34,331 nucleotides of DNA from a virus. Below the pieces are notes generated by a model. The model saw only the letters and a program-made list of their open reading frames with translations. It was not told the origin of the DNA and searched no databases. The DNA lies in the IMG/VR virus record IMGVR_UViG_3300031227_000212, positions 1 to 34,331 of that record. One strand, written 5' to 3'. Positions 33,567-34,331 of this stretch are shown piece by piece. The position numbers were made by a program, and so were the translations under genes. Each line of letters opens with the position of its first letter. Position 1 is the stretch's first letter.

Positions 33567-33582
33567 TTATTAGTCCTTAACC

Positions 33583-33598
33583 CAGCGTAAATTCGCTG
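33583..33598 (+). promoter_or_regulatory. small hairpin before the scaffold gene
   Basis: CAGCG (33583-33587) and CGCTG (33594-33598) pair around a 6-base AT loop, 24 bases before the scaffold ATG and ahead of AGGAGG. The stem is short and without a T-run. It could be an RNA-processing site separating head-gene messages. Confidence 0.35.
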
Positions 33599-33621
33599 CA
33601 TCAAGTCATAGGAGGCTTGCG

Positions 33622-34331
33622 ATGTTACAATCATTAGATGAAATAAAAAGTGCAGAATTATCAGTAAGTGGTGTGATTAACGGAGTTGATAACGCTAATT
33701 TGTTATCAGTAGATTCTACTGCACCAGTATCGTCACCAACAGATATTGCTGGTGCTGAAGTAATAGTAGATGATGATAAAAAGGAACTTACTGATACTGA
33801 AGTAAAGACAGAGACAGCGGAAGAAATCGCTGCTAAAGCTGCCGCAGAGGTCAAAGATGATGTGGTTGTCACTGATCCTGTGGTTAAGCCTGCTATTAAA
33901 AATGATCCGGCTAAACGTATAAGTAAACTTACGAAGAACTGGAGAACAGCGGAGCGCTCTAGAGATGCTGAAAAAGCAAGACGAGAAGCTGCAGAAAAAG
34001 AATTGCGAGAACTTAAAGCAACTATTCCTACTTCTGAAAAGCCAAATAGAGAAGACTTTGAAGATGATATAGAGTTTATCGAAGCTCTTACTGATTGGAA
34101 AGTTGAGGATAAGTTACGGATTGCACAGGTAGAGAAGACCACGAGTGCGAACAACGAGGATACACAGCAAACTGCTGCAACTGTTGGACAAGAGATTGAT
34201 GATGTTTTAGAACGAGGACGAGATAAGTACGATGACTATGATGAACTCGTTTTTGCTGAGGAACTTGTCCTCCAGCAAGATGTAATTGAAACAATACTTA
34301 CATCAGATATTCCTGAAGAATTGTTTTACTA
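33622..34331 (+). CDS. capsid assembly scaffold protein (5' part, runs off the window)
   Basis: AGGAGG lies 6 bases before the ATG. The 236 visible residues begin with a disordered acidic/hydroxyl-rich part (about 1-95, many D, T, V and A). A charged coiled coil follows (RISKLTKNWRTAERSRDAEK, ARREAAEKELRELKA at about 97-135), then an acidic helical region (REDFEDDIEFIEALTDWK). Low complexity, acidic start and central coiled coil directly before where the major capsid gene is expected match phage scaffolding proteins. The end and the capsid gene are beyond the right edge. Confidence 0.75.
   Translation, partial: MLQSLDEIKSAELSVSGVINGVDNANLLSVDSTAPVSSPTDIAGAEVIVDDDKKELTDTEVKTETAEEIAAKAAAEVKDDVVVTDPVVKPAIKNDPAKRISKLTKNWRTAERSRDAEKARREAAEKELRELKATIPTSEKPNREDFEDDIEFIEALTDWKVEDKLRIAQVEKTTSANNEDTQQTAATVGQEIDDVLERGRDKYDDYDELVFAEELVLQQDVIETILTSDIPEELFY

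Noticed and set aside
1-34331. CRISPR array, integrase, transposase or insertion sequence
   Set aside because: No regularly spaced direct repeats with unique spacers were seen, and no recombinase or DDE/serine transposase motifs are encoded. The 27-bp inverted repeats lack any adjacent recombinase.

Overview
The window is part of the genome of a tailed double-stranded DNA phage, most likely strictly lytic. It carries a P22-type portal, a large terminase, the start of a scaffold gene and a lysis cassette, together with a complete replication and nucleotide-metabolism block. No integrase, excisionase or CI-like repressor is visible. The DNA is AT-rich, genes are tightly packed with ATGA/TAATG overlaps, and almost every start has a strong AGGAGG-type ribosome-binding site, which suggests a low-GC host with strong Shine-Dalgarno use (Firmicutes-like). 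The host cannot be fixed from the sequence alone.

Layout. (1) Positions 1-1113, plus strand: end of a late operon with a small membrane protein, an M15-type zinc endolysin and a holin-like protein, closed by a two-way terminator at 1111-1160. (2) 1158-26916, minus strand: one long leftward early/middle block. In transcription order it starts with small unknown genes and an HNH-AP2 endonuclease (24.6-26.9 kb). Next comes a dense set of tiny genes, many with CxxC zinc-ribbon pairs, plus an HExxH peptidase (18.3-24.4 kb). These are followed by an ATP-dependent DNA ligase, a ribbon-helix-helix regulator, a PD-(D/E)XK nuclease, an HD hydrolase, ThyX, a Sak4-like RecA-fold ATPase with a probable ssDNA-binding partner, a ParB-methyltransferase fusion, a UDG-PolA fusion polymerase, two HAD phosphatases and a DUF3987 helicase-like protein. 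(3) 25.1-27.7 kb: a control region between the leftward and rightward programmes. (4) 27756-34331, plus strand: packaging and head genes (HTH/TerS candidate, HNH nuclease, TerL, KTSC protein, portal, small head proteins, scaffold), running off the right edge. If the genome is circular or permuted, this rightward operon continues into the lysis genes at the left edge.

The polymerase, Sak4 ATPase, SSB candidate, Cas4-like nuclease, ligase and DUF3987 protein form a nearly self-sufficient replication/recombination set. ThyX, the HD protein and the HAD proteins probably feed or reshape nucleotide pools, and the ParB-methyltransferase probably protects phage DNA.

The most unusual material is non-coding. 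There is a mirror-symmetric arrangement of heptamer arrays around an AT-rich core (25192-25497, candidate origin). A 15-bp palindrome GGTCA-N5-TGACC recurs at five places with a shared flank. Two adjacent small genes are each bracketed by their own 27-bp inverted repeat pair. Two strongly structured elements lie at 14611-14706 and 28654-28728. A small gene at 16331-16582 is interrupted by one in-frame amber codon, and another at 21965-22075 appears to begin at AUA. About fifteen genes or gene remnants shorter than 60 codons were found by reading the gaps directly.
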